DNA from: Clostridiaceae bacterium M8S5
GTDB taxonomy: Bacteria; Bacillota; Clostridia; Tissierellales; MCWD3
Assembly: GCA_029227815.1 (NCBI GenBank)
Contig: CP118523.1
Coordinates: 2,232,001-2,296,000, forward strand
Direction: 5' to 3'
DNA length: 64,000 nucleotides
In this document: positions 55,191 through 63,080 of the stretch, piece after piece
Numbering within the stretch: position 1 is the stretch's first letter
Layout: the number at the start of each line of letters is the position of its first letter
Program-made: the position numbers and the translations under genes
Notes under the pieces: model-generated
What the model was told of the DNA's origin: nothing
Seen by the model: only the letters and a program-made list of their open reading frames with translations
The model's database searches: none

Positions 55191-55667
55191 TTATTTTACC
55201 ACTTTATTATTAAAATCAATGTCATACTTCCATTCACCGTATTTTTGTTGATTATCAATGATAGTTCCTTCTGTGAGGGTGATACGTAAAACAATTGAGT
55301 CTGGATTGTTCTCGTCGCCTTCTTTATCAAACCAACCGAAGATTTTTTTGAAATTCGCTCTGATTTGTGCGTTCTTCTCATCCTTAACCCAACCTAGGTT
55401 TTCAGCTATTCCTTGGAAAGCAAACCAATCAAGACCACAAACAGATACTTCGTTGTTTTTTTCAATTTGTAAGGATTTGTTTTTTGTTGCATCCGTTGAA
55501 ACATAAAATACACCATCTTCATAATAAGCGCAAACCATGCGTACTGCAGGACGTGGATTGCCAGCAGCATTTGCAGATAATGCTATTGTCGCAAGGCCAA
55601 TAAGTACTTCTTTACCGTTTCCGCAACGTTCTTCCATTAATTTTATTCCGTCGTTATATTTGCTCAT
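55191..55667 (-). CDS. Pyridoxamine 5'-phosphate oxidase-like flavin protein
   Basis: 158 residues from the ATG at 55667, chosen for the TGGAGGAA site; the longer frame adds 31 implausible residues. The split-barrel PNPOx pattern is clear: 'IALSANAAGNPRPAVRMVC', 'DGVFYVSTDATKNKSLQIEK', 'NNEVSVCGLDWFAFQGIAEN' and 'IRANFKKIFGWFDKEGDENN'. Members bind FMN or F420/heme and are often annotated only as pyridoxamine-phosphate-oxidase family. It is probably a small flavin reductase-like protein. The gene appears less AT-rich than its surroundings. Confidence 0.88.
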   Translation of the reverse strand: MSKYNDGIKLMEERCGNGKEVLIGLATIALSANAAGNPRPAVRMVCAYYEDGVFYVSTDATKNKSLQIEKNNEVSVCGLDWFAFQGIAENLGWVKDEKNAQIRANFKKIFGWFDKEGDENNPDSIVLRITLTEGTIIDNQQKYGEWKYDIDFNNKVVK

Positions 55668-55824
55668 TTTCAAATTCCTCCATATAAATATTTGAACCAA
55701 TAAACATATGTTCGTATATTTATTATATAAAACTTCCTTGTGGTTGTCAATGATTTGCAAATAAAAATATAACTTTTGGTTCTTTTTTCTATACTATTTT
55801 AATTTTTCAAAATAGGAGGGCATT

Positions 55825-55926
55825 ATGAGTAATTTTTTTAATGGAATTGGTGATTTATGAATAGCATTGCTTATATTTATTATAAAATTTGCCATCCTGG
55901 TGGTATCGCTATCGGAAAATGTGTGA
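55825..55926 (+). pseudogene. Small membrane peptide gene with internal TGA
   Basis: A good AGGAGGG site lies 4 bases before an ATG that opens 'MSNFFNGIGDL' and then meets TGA (55858-55860). Reading TGA as TGG (Trp) continues as 'IALLIFIIKFAILVVS' to a second TGA. Such 30-35 residue peptides with 'GIGDLW' followed by one helix occur in Clostridia. Either a nonsense mutation or chance. Confidence 0.35.
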
Positions 55927-55944
55927 AAATTACAGCTTTTTATG

Positions 55945-55991
55945 AAAAAGAATTATTTAGCTAGAAAATAAACTAGCTAATGATCCTTTTT
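55945..55991. terminator. Hairpin related to the IS1182-type terminator
   Basis: 'aaaaagaattatttagcta' pairs with 'tagctaatgatccttttt' with mismatches. It resembles the hairpin at 32337-32384 in sequence and layout, so it may be a remnant of the same element type. Confidence 0.45.
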
Positions 55992-56205
55992 AAAATCTGT
56001 ACCTTCTTTTTAGATATTTCTAACTAATACTTTTAGCATACGCTCTTTTTCAATTCTAACTGCTCTCAATTTTTATTAATTCTCATACGTTTATTTCTAT
56101 CTTTATCACGTGGTCACATATTTATACAAAACTCTCTTTGAAACTATATTAATCAATGCGAAAAAAGTTGTCCTCATACGAGTAATTGTTAATGCACCAA
56201 CTGCC

Positions 56206-56490
56206 TTATGACCTTGATATTCCTAAGTTTTTAGCTATTTCTCTTTGTGTTTTGTCTCCTACGTTTGTTAGTCCATATCTTAGCTGGATTATTGTTTTTT
56301 CTCTTTTCTCTTCCTTTTAATACTTTGCTCATTTTTCTGTATAACTTCTTTATCTGTATTTGTAGATGTACTTTATCTACTACCTCATCTACATCTGAGC
56401 CTAATATATCTATTAATGAAATTTCATTACCTTCTTTGTCTACTCCTATTGGGTCATGTAATGATACTTCTGACTTTACAACTGTTGGTA
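56206..56490 (-). pseudogene. Fragment of a sporulation-type sigma-70 factor (region 3 to 4.2)
   Basis: Read on the minus strand: '[19 protein letters not shown]', '[17 protein letters not shown]', '[15 protein letters not shown]', then one frame on '[11 protein letters not shown]' and '[15 protein letters not shown]', then stop. This is the SigE/SigK/SigG-type linker and region 4 with its HTH. The expected continuation 'YVSRIEKKA' is missing here but is exactly what the dispersed repeat copies encode. No region 1-2 and no start codon. The gene was disrupted at the recognition helix and frameshifted. Confidence 0.75.
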
Positions 56491-56499
56491 GTAAAATAA

Positions 56500-56837
56500 A
56501 ATATTATAGGTTATTGAAAGGAAAGACACAAGAAGCACTTAGTAATCTAACTGGTATAGACCGTACTACTATTATTAGGTATGAAAATAATCAACTTTTG
56601 CACTCTTTAGAGCTATGTAATAAAATAGCTGAAGCTCTTTGTATAAATCCCTTCCCATTATATGATGATTATTTAGCTTTTATTGCTAGTGATTTTGGTG
56701 GTAAGATTAAAAAATTTAGAAAAAGTAAAAACCTAACTCAAAAAGAGCTAGGCCATATGATTGGTGTTCATTAGAAGACTGTTGGTGCTTGGGAACATAA
56801 TAATTCTCTATTAGTCGTAAAATTTATAGAAATTTGA
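56500..56837 (+). pseudogene. Tandem HTH (XRE-type) gene with premature stop
   Basis: Two Cro/CI-type HTH units in one frame: '[20 protein letters not shown]' to 'RYENNQ', then 'IKKFRKSKNLTQKELGHMIG', interrupted by TAG at 56772-56774, then 'KTVGAWEHNN'. No start codon with a ribosome site; the apparent N-terminal extension back to 56247 is the reverse strand of the sigma fragment and not real. A degenerate copy of its middle lies at 3028-3147. Confidence 0.65.
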
Positions 56838-56936
56838 TGAATTTCTTTAATTATATATAAAAACATCATGCAATTCTCTTTTATTCAATTTTTTACATCC
56901 AATGTGCCTATCTTTTAGGTGTACTAAAACTTTATA

Positions 56937-58207
56937 TTATCTTTCATCGTGATATCCAATAAGTGAAATTAATCCAGTAGCAAGTGTCTGCCCCCAACTC
57001 AGATAATCATGTCCACTTTTAAAAAATTCAAAATCAACATGATAGCCTAATGATTCTAATGTATTCTTAACATTCACTGAATTATTAATCATTGTTTGTT
57101 TATTTTCAAGAACACCTACATTCATGTAAAACTTAAGTGGTAGTTTTGGGCTTGATTTTATTTGTACACTCATCCAACAATCAATCTCACTACCTCTCTT
57201 TTTAAGCTCTACTTGATATTGCTTTTTTTCATCCGATTCTATAGGCTTATACCAAAACGAACCTGATTTGCAAAGTACGTTTCCAATACATTAGAATGTT
57301 TTAACCCCATATATATAGCTGTTAATCCTCCGAGACTCACACCCCCAATTATTGCTTTTTGTGGATCATCTGATAAGTTGTATTTGTTCCTAAGCCAAGG
57401 AATCATTTCATTTGCTACGGAGCTACAAAATAGATCATTGCAATATAAATCTTCACGCCTATTATCTATAGTATCAATAAAAATTGCTAGTATAGGCGGT
57501 ATTTTTTTATCAGCAATTAAATTATTCAAAACGTGTTCTGATCTAAGAACATTTATATAATCATGTCCATCTGTCAATGTAATAAACACATAAGGTGAAG
57601 AATCATTACTATAACCAAAGGGTTTATAAACATTTACGACTCTAGGTTTTGAGAAATATGAACTTTCGAATTCATGCTTTGTAATCGTGCCTTTTGGGAT
57701 GTTATTTCTTTCTTTAAGCCATAAATTTCCACATGAGTTAGGCATGTTAACATATGATATATTCACTTTAGACATCCCTGGTCTATTTAATGTAAGTTTA
57801 TTTTTGTTGAATTTATCTACTCGCCTATTTTGAGAACGTTCGGTACATTCTATAAGTAGGGAGTCATTAGGAAACAAATGGTATGCAAATTTCAAGTCAT
57901 TCCTAACTTTGTAAGTACCATACCATAAATTCGTATCACTAATACGATGCAGAAGGTGTTCTTCTATATTTTCATTAGTTAAGACTGGCAGTATTGATGA
58001 GATTATAAGCACATTGTCAGTCGGTTCTTCAGCAAAATAAAATATTATAACTAATGAATTGTCTGGGTCATCATTTATTGATTCAATAATTGGAGTTCCT
58101 TTCTCCTTTAAAAACTCAAGGAATTCATTTAATGTTTTTTCTTTGTCATTTTGTATATTTAATTTTAATATTTTAATTATTTCTGTTTCAAAATTATATT
58201 TGTTCAT
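56937..58207 (-). pseudogene. Enterochelin esterase-like hydrolase, frameshifted
   Basis: Codons from 58207 give 'MNKYNFETEIIKILKLNIQ' and a Fes/IroD-like protein: an N-terminal Ig-like part, 'RVVNVYKPFGYSNDSSPYVF', 'ILAIFIDTIDNRREDL' and the nucleophile elbow 'GGVSLGGLTAIYMG' (Ser of GXSXG). Just after it the frame slips; the rest continues in another frame ('LKFYMNVGVLENKQTM', 'KSGHDYLSWGQTLATGLI' with the catalytic His) down to 56937. One extra A near 57281 restores a full-length protein of about 420 residues. Siderophore-ester hydrolase by family. Confidence 0.75.
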
Positions 58208-58219
58208 AACTCATTGTTA

Positions 58220-58540
58220 CTACAATATGTATTTGTTGTATACTCTCCTCTCTTGGTTTAAATATCTCTCCTTTTCCCACAATCCTCCTATTGGTTCTGT
58301 AATTCTGATAGAACATTTTTTTAACATCTTATTAAATTGCTCATCAAATGTATCTATAGTATACATTTGATTTATTAATTCATACAATTCAAAATCTGAC
58401 TCTTTAATATGGTTTAAATGCACTTTGGAGTTACCTACATCTAAATTATTTATTCTTGCATATAATGTTAGTAAAAGATTTTTTCATATTCCTTATAGAA
58501 TCCTCAATACTAATTTTAGCTTTAAAATTATTTATTACAT
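58220..58540 (-). pseudogene. Hypothetical gene remnant
   Basis: An open stretch 'LLLTLYARINNLDVGNSKV' and 'HLNHIKESDFELYELINQM' runs to a stop at 58220. Upstream, one frame over, 'ISIEDSIRNMKKS' suggests a continuation across an A6 run. The 67-codon ATG frame seen from 58423 is only part of it. Family not recognised. Confidence 0.35.
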
Positions 58541-59040
58541 TATTATATAGCTAGTGCTTTAGAATAAATTATACCTCTATTGTAAAATTACTGCAACACC
58601 ATCATTAGATTATCTCTATCTCAATATTCAACATTATTAACTTAAGATACTTCTTTCTATTGATTTACTCATTGCTTCCTGCCACAATAAAAAAACATGA
58701 CCTAAGCCATGCATTTTTATTCGTTAGTTCAAAAATGTAATTTTTACGGCATTTCTATTCATTTTTTACTACATTTTTATGCTGATATTTACATGCTATC
58801 GTAATTATCTAATCTATTATAGTTGATTATAAAAAAATACAGGTGAAGGTTAGTGGTTTTAGAGTAGATTTGTAGAGATAAAAACAATTGTTAAACTTCA
58901 ACACATAAAGGGAAAGTGTAGTTTCGTTTATTACTGAACTGCTATTGAAAAACTAACTAAAAATCCTCATGACATTCGTTTTTTCTTTTAAATTATATCC
59001 ATTTAAGTCAAGACTTATTTTAAAATTGAAAGCTTCCGAA
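58541..59040. other. Spacer with one short repeat
   Basis: AT-rich, holds repeat copy 5 (58683-58722). No gene seen. Confidence 0.45.
58683..58722 (-). repeat. Sigma-tail/terminator repeat, copy 5 (terminator only)
   Basis: Hairpin 'catgacctaagccatgcat' with an A-run before it and 'tttttattc' after it, exactly as in copies 2 and 6. The coding part is absent. Confidence 0.6.
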
Positions 59041-59568
59041 TTACTCTAATTCAAATCCACATTTCGGACATTTTTTATTTATTAACTTTTTACCACATTT
59101 GCATACAAATCCGACTATCCTTGCTGGGTTACCCATCACTAACGCATAGTCTGGTACATCTTTAGTTACAACGCTACCTGCTGCAACCATACAGTATTTA
59201 CCCAATTCATTTCCACATATAATTGTAGAATTTGCACCTATAGATGCTCCTTTTCTGACAATTGTTTTATTTATTTTCCAATCTTGCACAAAGGCACGAG
59301 GATAAAGGTCGTTTGTAAACGTTACATTTGGCCCTATAAAAACTATATCCTCAATAGTAACTCCATAATAAACAGAAACACCATTCTGTATTTTAACGCC
59401 ATTTCCAATATAGACATTATGATCTATAAAAGTATCCTTTCCTATCTTGCAATTTGTTCCAATAGATGCATCCTCCCTAACTTGACTATTTACCCATATA
59501 CTTGTCCCTGATCCAATTAAACTTTCTCTTGATACAATAGCTGTTGGATGAATAAAAATATCATTCAT
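59041..59568 (-). CDS. Hexapeptide-repeat acyltransferase
   Basis: 175 residues of left-handed beta-helix (LbetaH) repeats: [LIV]GXXXX hexapeptides such as 'IGTNCKIGKDTFIDHNV', 'IGNGVKIQNGVSV' and 'VRKGASIGANSTIICGNEL'. The typical 'VAAGSVVTKDVPDYALVMGN' and 'PARIVGFVCKCG' ending follows, with four Cys at the C-terminus (CKCGKKL..KKCPKCG) that could bind zinc. It resembles WbpD/WlbB-type UDP-sugar N-acetyltransferases. TAGGAGGG site before the ATG. Stands alone; probably surface polysaccharide related. Confidence 0.88.
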   Translation of the reverse strand: MNDIFIHPTAIVSRESLIGSGTSIWVNSQVREDASIGTNCKIGKDTFIDHNVYIGNGVKIQNGVSVYYGVTIEDIVFIGPNVTFTNDLYPRAFVQDWKINKTIVRKGASIGANSTIICGNELGKYCMVAAGSVVTKDVPDYALVMGNPARIVGFVCKCGKKLINKKCPKCGFELE

Positions 59569-60202
59569 TATACCCTCCTAATCTTTATTTTTATACATTA
59601 CTGTATTATTTTTTATTAAGTGCTATTCTCTAGATACCTTTTTATTTTATATTATATCTTGATTTCAAATAATCTTTTTTAATATCTGTAGATTTAGGTA
59701 TATCATAAACCGAATATAGACATTAATTTATTATATAAACTAGTTAATACTAATTCACCTATAAATTATAATTAATTATTATAGGATTAGTATTTCAGCA
59801 ATGAAAAATTCATATAATAAGTGTAATTGCCCATATATACATTCATATGCTACACAACATTTTTAAGGTTTCCATATTGCATAATTGTTTTAAATATATT
59901 TTTGATATATTTTCTACGTTTGTTATCAAAATTAATAAATCATATGGAAACTAATGGATGTATTCCCAATCTAGCTTTCCTTAATTGATTGTTTGCTAAC
60001 ATTCTTTCTGTCTTAGTCTTTGGATATTTAGATTTCTATAATCTATACATCATTACTTACTGAAATTTCTCTTAGTATAATGTATTTAGGTTAATAAAGA
60101 CAACATATAATCCTTTATTTGCTGCAATATTATACGCAACCGTGTCTAATAAATTTATTAGACAGAATGATAATGAGTTCGGAGTAATACCTATCTACTC
60201 TT
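59569..60202. other. Spacer with inverted repeats
   Basis: Holds a 10-bp inverted repeat, 'gtttccatat' (59868-59877) and 'atatggaaac' (59942-59951), separated by 64 bases, and the palindrome at 60143. No gene seen. Confidence 0.45.
60143..60164. repeat. Perfect 22-bp palindrome
   Basis: Each half is 11 bases, 'tgtctaataaa' followed by its exact reverse complement. No T-run follows, so it is not a typical terminator. It lies 39 bases beyond the stop of the nuclease-like gene. Could be a dimeric-protein or recombinase site. Confidence 0.6.
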
Positions 60203-61354
60203 TTATAACGATACTGTATTAGAGGTGGAAGTAGCATTTTCAGTTTTCCTTTTAAGTAAAGAAAAGAAATAATCACCATATACTTTCCATAAAAACTCGT
60301 AGTCACCATTTAGATTAAATCGGATTTCTTTTCCTCCAATTGGTGTATCATATATTCCATGTTTTGCTTTTGCATTATTAGAAATATCATACCTCCAGCT
60401 CTTCCCCTTTTTAGACTTTGGATATACCAAACTCTTAAAGTCCGTCATTAATAAAAGAATTCCTTTATCTGCAATAGAATTTAACTCATATTGCTCTAGC
60501 AAATATAAATCAAAATATACATCTTTCATAAAGATATCTGTTGCACCGCGTTTTCCTCCAGAAGACGCATATTCACGATAGCACTTCATTTCAACCGCGA
60601 ATTTATATGAATTTTCTCTTTCAATAATATCTACAAATAAGTCAATATTCCTGTTTCGCCCATTAATATTTACACCTGTTTCTAACTCAATTTTAACTTT
60701 TTCTGAGCGTTCAAATATATGTAATGGCAATAACTGTTGTAAAGTATGGGCATAATGTAATTGAAGTGAAGCTTCTTTATTAACAGATATGAGTCCCCCA
60801 TTAACTTTATTAGCTAATATATGCCAAGCTTGTTTTATACAATTTTCAATTCTCCCAATAAATTCTTTGCTAACTTGTTCTGTTCCATTGGCGTCATTTA
60901 CTTCAATCAAATCTATACCGGATGCTATCATTTCTATTTCTTCTCTTGTACACTCGAAATTCAATTTTGAATACACGTTTTTATACCATTCGACTATTTT
61001 TTTTATAGACTCTTTTATTGAAGGTAGATTAATTACTCCCGAAGGAATTACATCAGGGATTTCCCTCATCCCATTAAACTCATTCAACTGTGTAACACGT
61101 CTCAGAGAACCCTTTGCCTTCAAATAATTATATGTATTGTTGGTATGATCACCATTACACCATTGGCTGATTCTTGCATTTTCAATATTCTTATGACACA
61201 ATTGGCTAGCCAGCATTTGGATTTCGTTTTGTTTCAACCAAGGTGAAAATGAAGAATTTTCTTTATATCTTTTAAAAGATAATATTAGTGATGACAACCA
61301 AACAGCTGTTGGAACACTAGTTGTTATATATTTTTTTGATTCAATATCACTCAT
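60203..61354 (-). CDS. PD-(D/E)XK-like nuclease of a possible defence unit
   Basis: 383 residues from the ATG at 61354, chosen for its strong TGGAGGG site; the frame is open to 61408 (GTG or ATG), and that start is possible. The C-terminal half has a restriction-enzyme-like core: 'GRNRNIDLFVDII' (Asp) and 'YKFAVEMKCYREYASSGG' (E-X-K), then 'DVYFDLYLLEQY' and 'GILLLMTDFKSLVYP'. The N-terminal half is helical with no recognised domain. The small gene at 61389 precedes it. I do not know a named family; restriction or abortive infection are possible roles. Confidence 0.6.
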   Translation of the reverse strand: MSDIESKKYITTSVPTAVWLSSLILSFKRYKENSSFSPWLKQNEIQMLASQLCHKNIENARISQWCNGDHTNNTYNYLKAKGSLRRVTQLNEFNGMREIPDVIPSGVINLPSIKESIKKIVEWYKNVYSKLNFECTREEIEMIASGIDLIEVNDANGTEQVSKEFIGRIENCIKQAWHILANKVNGGLISVNKEASLQLHYAHTLQQLLPLHIFERSEKVKIELETGVNINGRNRNIDLFVDIIERENSYKFAVEMKCYREYASSGGKRGATDIFMKDVYFDLYLLEQYELNSIADKGILLLMTDFKSLVYPKSKKGKSWRYDISNNAKAKHGIYDTPIGGKEIRFNLNGDYEFLWKVYGDYFFSLLKRKTENATSTSNTVSL

Positions 61355-61388
61355 TTTATCCCTCCATTTTCTTAAGTTCTTAGTGAGT

Positions 61389-61691
61389 TTATCCTCTAAC
61401 ATTGCCACTGTTCTCTACAAACAAATCATTCCATTTTGGAATCAATCTTACTAATTGAGGAGTTATCTCTGATTCAACCATTTTATAGAGTAAACATCCG
61501 ATAAAGTACATTGATACTGTATGAATATGTTTACCATCTCTTTTATACGATTCAATTATTTCAAAATTGAGTACAGCACTTTTTTTACCAAGCTTAAAAT
61601 ATTGTTGGATAAATTCTAAGCTTTTATTAGGTTCCTTAAAAGGATTTATTTCAATATTATCACAGTAGATATTGACATCATTTGTTAACAT
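61389..61691 (-). CDS. Small partner protein of the nuclease-like gene
   Basis: 100 residues, no signal or clear membrane segment. 'RDGKHIHTVSMYFIGCLLY' in the middle is the most distinctive stretch; the start 'MLTNDVNIYCDNIEINPFK' is beta-rich. The ribosome site is weak. Its end lies 34 bases from the chosen start of the nuclease gene (or overlaps it if the longer start is used). It may be a recognition or regulatory subunit. Family not recognised. Confidence 0.55.
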   Translation of the reverse strand: MLTNDVNIYCDNIEINPFKEPNKSLEFIQQYFKLGKKSAVLNFEIIESYKRDGKHIHTVSMYFIGCLLYKMVESEITPQLVRLIPKWNDLFVENSGNVRG

Positions 61692-61770
61692 CTGTTATAA
61701 GTTCATATTAATTCTCATGACTTAAATTTTATATTTAAAAAGTTAAAATGACTTTGAAAATTGACTATCA

Positions 61771-62010
61771 TTATTTTGAAAACAATATTTCTAATTTTAG
61801 CCTATTTACTATAGTAACATCAGCAGCAGCAAATATATAACTGTCTAATTCTTTTACGATAACCCATCTTATTTCGTCATGGTCAACTAAATTAAACTCA
61901 CCATCAATAAACATAGCTTTATAAACTATTAAAGAAATACTTATATTTTCGTAATGATGCTCATTTGTATGAAAATACTCTTTTCTATATCAATATTAAA
62001 TTCTTCTTTA
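61771..62010 (-). pseudogene. Nudix (MutT-type) gene remnant
   Basis: Pieces in two frames: 'KREIKEEFNIDIEKSIF' (the REUXEE part of the Nudix box) and, one frame on, 'HYENISISLIVYKAMFIDG', 'FNLVDHDEIRWVIVKELDS' and 'AAADVTIVNRL'. This is the C-terminal two-thirds of a CTP/8-oxo-dGTP pyrophosphohydrolase. The N-terminus is replaced by another gene fragment. Confidence 0.65.
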
Positions 62011-62133
62011 ATTTCTCTTTTTTGACCAATGATATATACTTCTACCGTTTTTAGTGCTTTTAGTAGCCCATAAGTATCCCCCTCTTTTCTCTTCTTCGTA
62101 TGATTTATTTTGAAATACAATAAAATAACTCAT
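62008..62133 (-). pseudogene. N-terminal fragment of an EVE/HNH-type nuclease protein
   Basis: With GGAGGGGG before its ATG, 41 codons: 'MSYFIVFQNKSYEEEKRGG', then 'YLWATKSTKNGRSIYHW', then stop. This opening is the usual start of proteins with a small modified-base-reading-type N-terminal domain fused to an HNH or other nuclease domain in restriction-like loci. At 'HW' it changes directly into the Nudix remnant, so the two were joined by recombination. Confidence 0.55.
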
Positions 62134-62295
62134 ATATCCCCCTCCAATACTTTTTAGATATACTATTTATCATTAATACTATAGATTTCATCCTCAATCT
62201 AACTATAATTCCATAGTTAATTATTGTAACCATAATTATACACCAATTATAAAATCCCTTCAATACAATATTAACCGAACTCAATTCTCCATACG

Positions 62296-62437
62296 ATCCA
62301 AACAAAAAAACATGACCTAAGCCATGCATTTTTATTCTAACTGTGTTAATGCCTTATTCAATTTTTCTATTGCTTTCTTTTCAATTCTCGATACGTAACC
62401 GGCTGTCAAGTTAGGGCTAAACTTTTTTATATTTGAG
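62296..62437 (-). repeat. Sigma-tail/terminator repeat, copy 6
   Basis: The best-preserved copy. On the minus strand an open frame 'KKFSPNLTAGYVSRIEKK' runs through 'AIEKLNKALTQLE' to TAA at 62332-62334, followed by the terminator. The 74-codon frame that starts inside the terminator and runs out the other way is an artefact. Confidence 0.75.
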
Positions 62438-62484
62438 TTTTTTGTGTGTAACGATACAAACTACCTTTAAAGTTTAGGCGTAGA

Positions 62485-62522
62485 CAAAAGCTCAGAAACA
62501 AATTAATCTCTAAGCTTTTAAT
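62485..62522 (+). terminator. Hairpin terminator
   Basis: 'aaaagct-c-aga' pairs with 'tct-a-agctttt', loop about 13 bases. Similar sequence starts next to repeat copy 1 near 9.28 kb. Confidence 0.45.
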
Positions 62523-62750
62523 AATGAATCTCAATTCTGCACTTTAAAATTTTTATTTCATCTTTCTTCATACCCGTAGCTGCCATTATTGCATTTTTAT
62601 CTATTCCCTGTTTTAATAGTTTTCTAGCAACTTCTTCTATTCTTCATTCTTCTTTTACTCAATTCTTGTTACTTCATCATGTATTCCTCTTTAACTTACT
62701 TCATATAATCTTAGCATCTCCTTATCGTTAGCTAAATAACTACTAGCTTT
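62518..62750 (-). pseudogene. C-terminal remnant of an Rpn/PD-(D/E)XK transposase-like gene
   Basis: Minus-strand pieces with stops and frame changes: 'SSYLANDKEMLRLYEV', 'GIHDEVTRIE', and then 'KQGIDKNAIMAATGMKKDEI' up to a stop at 62518. This is the usual tail of Rpn-family recombination-promoting nucleases (PDDEXK transposases) in Clostridia. The nuclease core is not present. Confidence 0.7.
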
Positions 62751-63080
62751 TTTTAATTGTTGGATCCTGCTCTTTTAACATTTCCAGTCTTATCCTTTAA
62801 TTATCAGTTCTTTTAGGAACTATCCACTTTTAACTTATTCTATTTTTATTCTACCATCAAAGGGATAAATTCTCCCCTCAAAACGTTCTACAGTCAAATT
62901 AGTTAGCTAAATTTATAAAAGCCTACATAATGCAGGCTTTTTTGTCGTGTTCAATTTCAGGGTTTCCTATTATCGTTTTTAGAACAACCTCTTTTTCTAC
63001 AGACTGAGACAGTTACCCTGTCTATAAGTATACATACACTTTAGATTATGCATGTCCATAGTTATAACTAATTTATTCTC
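62751..63080. other. Spacer with terminator
   Basis: Contains the terminator at 62918-62944. No gene seen. Confidence 0.5.
62918..62944. terminator. Rho-independent terminator
   Basis: 'aaaagcctaca' and 'tgcaggctttt' form an 11-bp stem (one wobble) with a 3-base loop and a T-run. It is 137 bases past the stop of the radical SAM gene and probably ends that transcript; it works on both strands. Confidence 0.75.

Larger units (their letters stand above)
55668..56205. other. Spacer with a short broken ORF and a hairpin
   Basis: Holds the nonsense-mutated small ORF (55825-55926) and the hairpin at 55945-55991. Nothing else seen. Confidence 0.45.

Noticed and set aside
56247..56500. N-terminal part of a 175-codon plus-strand frame
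   Set aside because: The opposite strand encodes a clear sigma-factor segment here; only the part after about 56500 is HTH coding.
62105..62329. 74-codon minus-strand frame
   Set aside because: Starts inside the repeat's terminator hairpin and overlaps the HNH-type fragment; no ribosome site.
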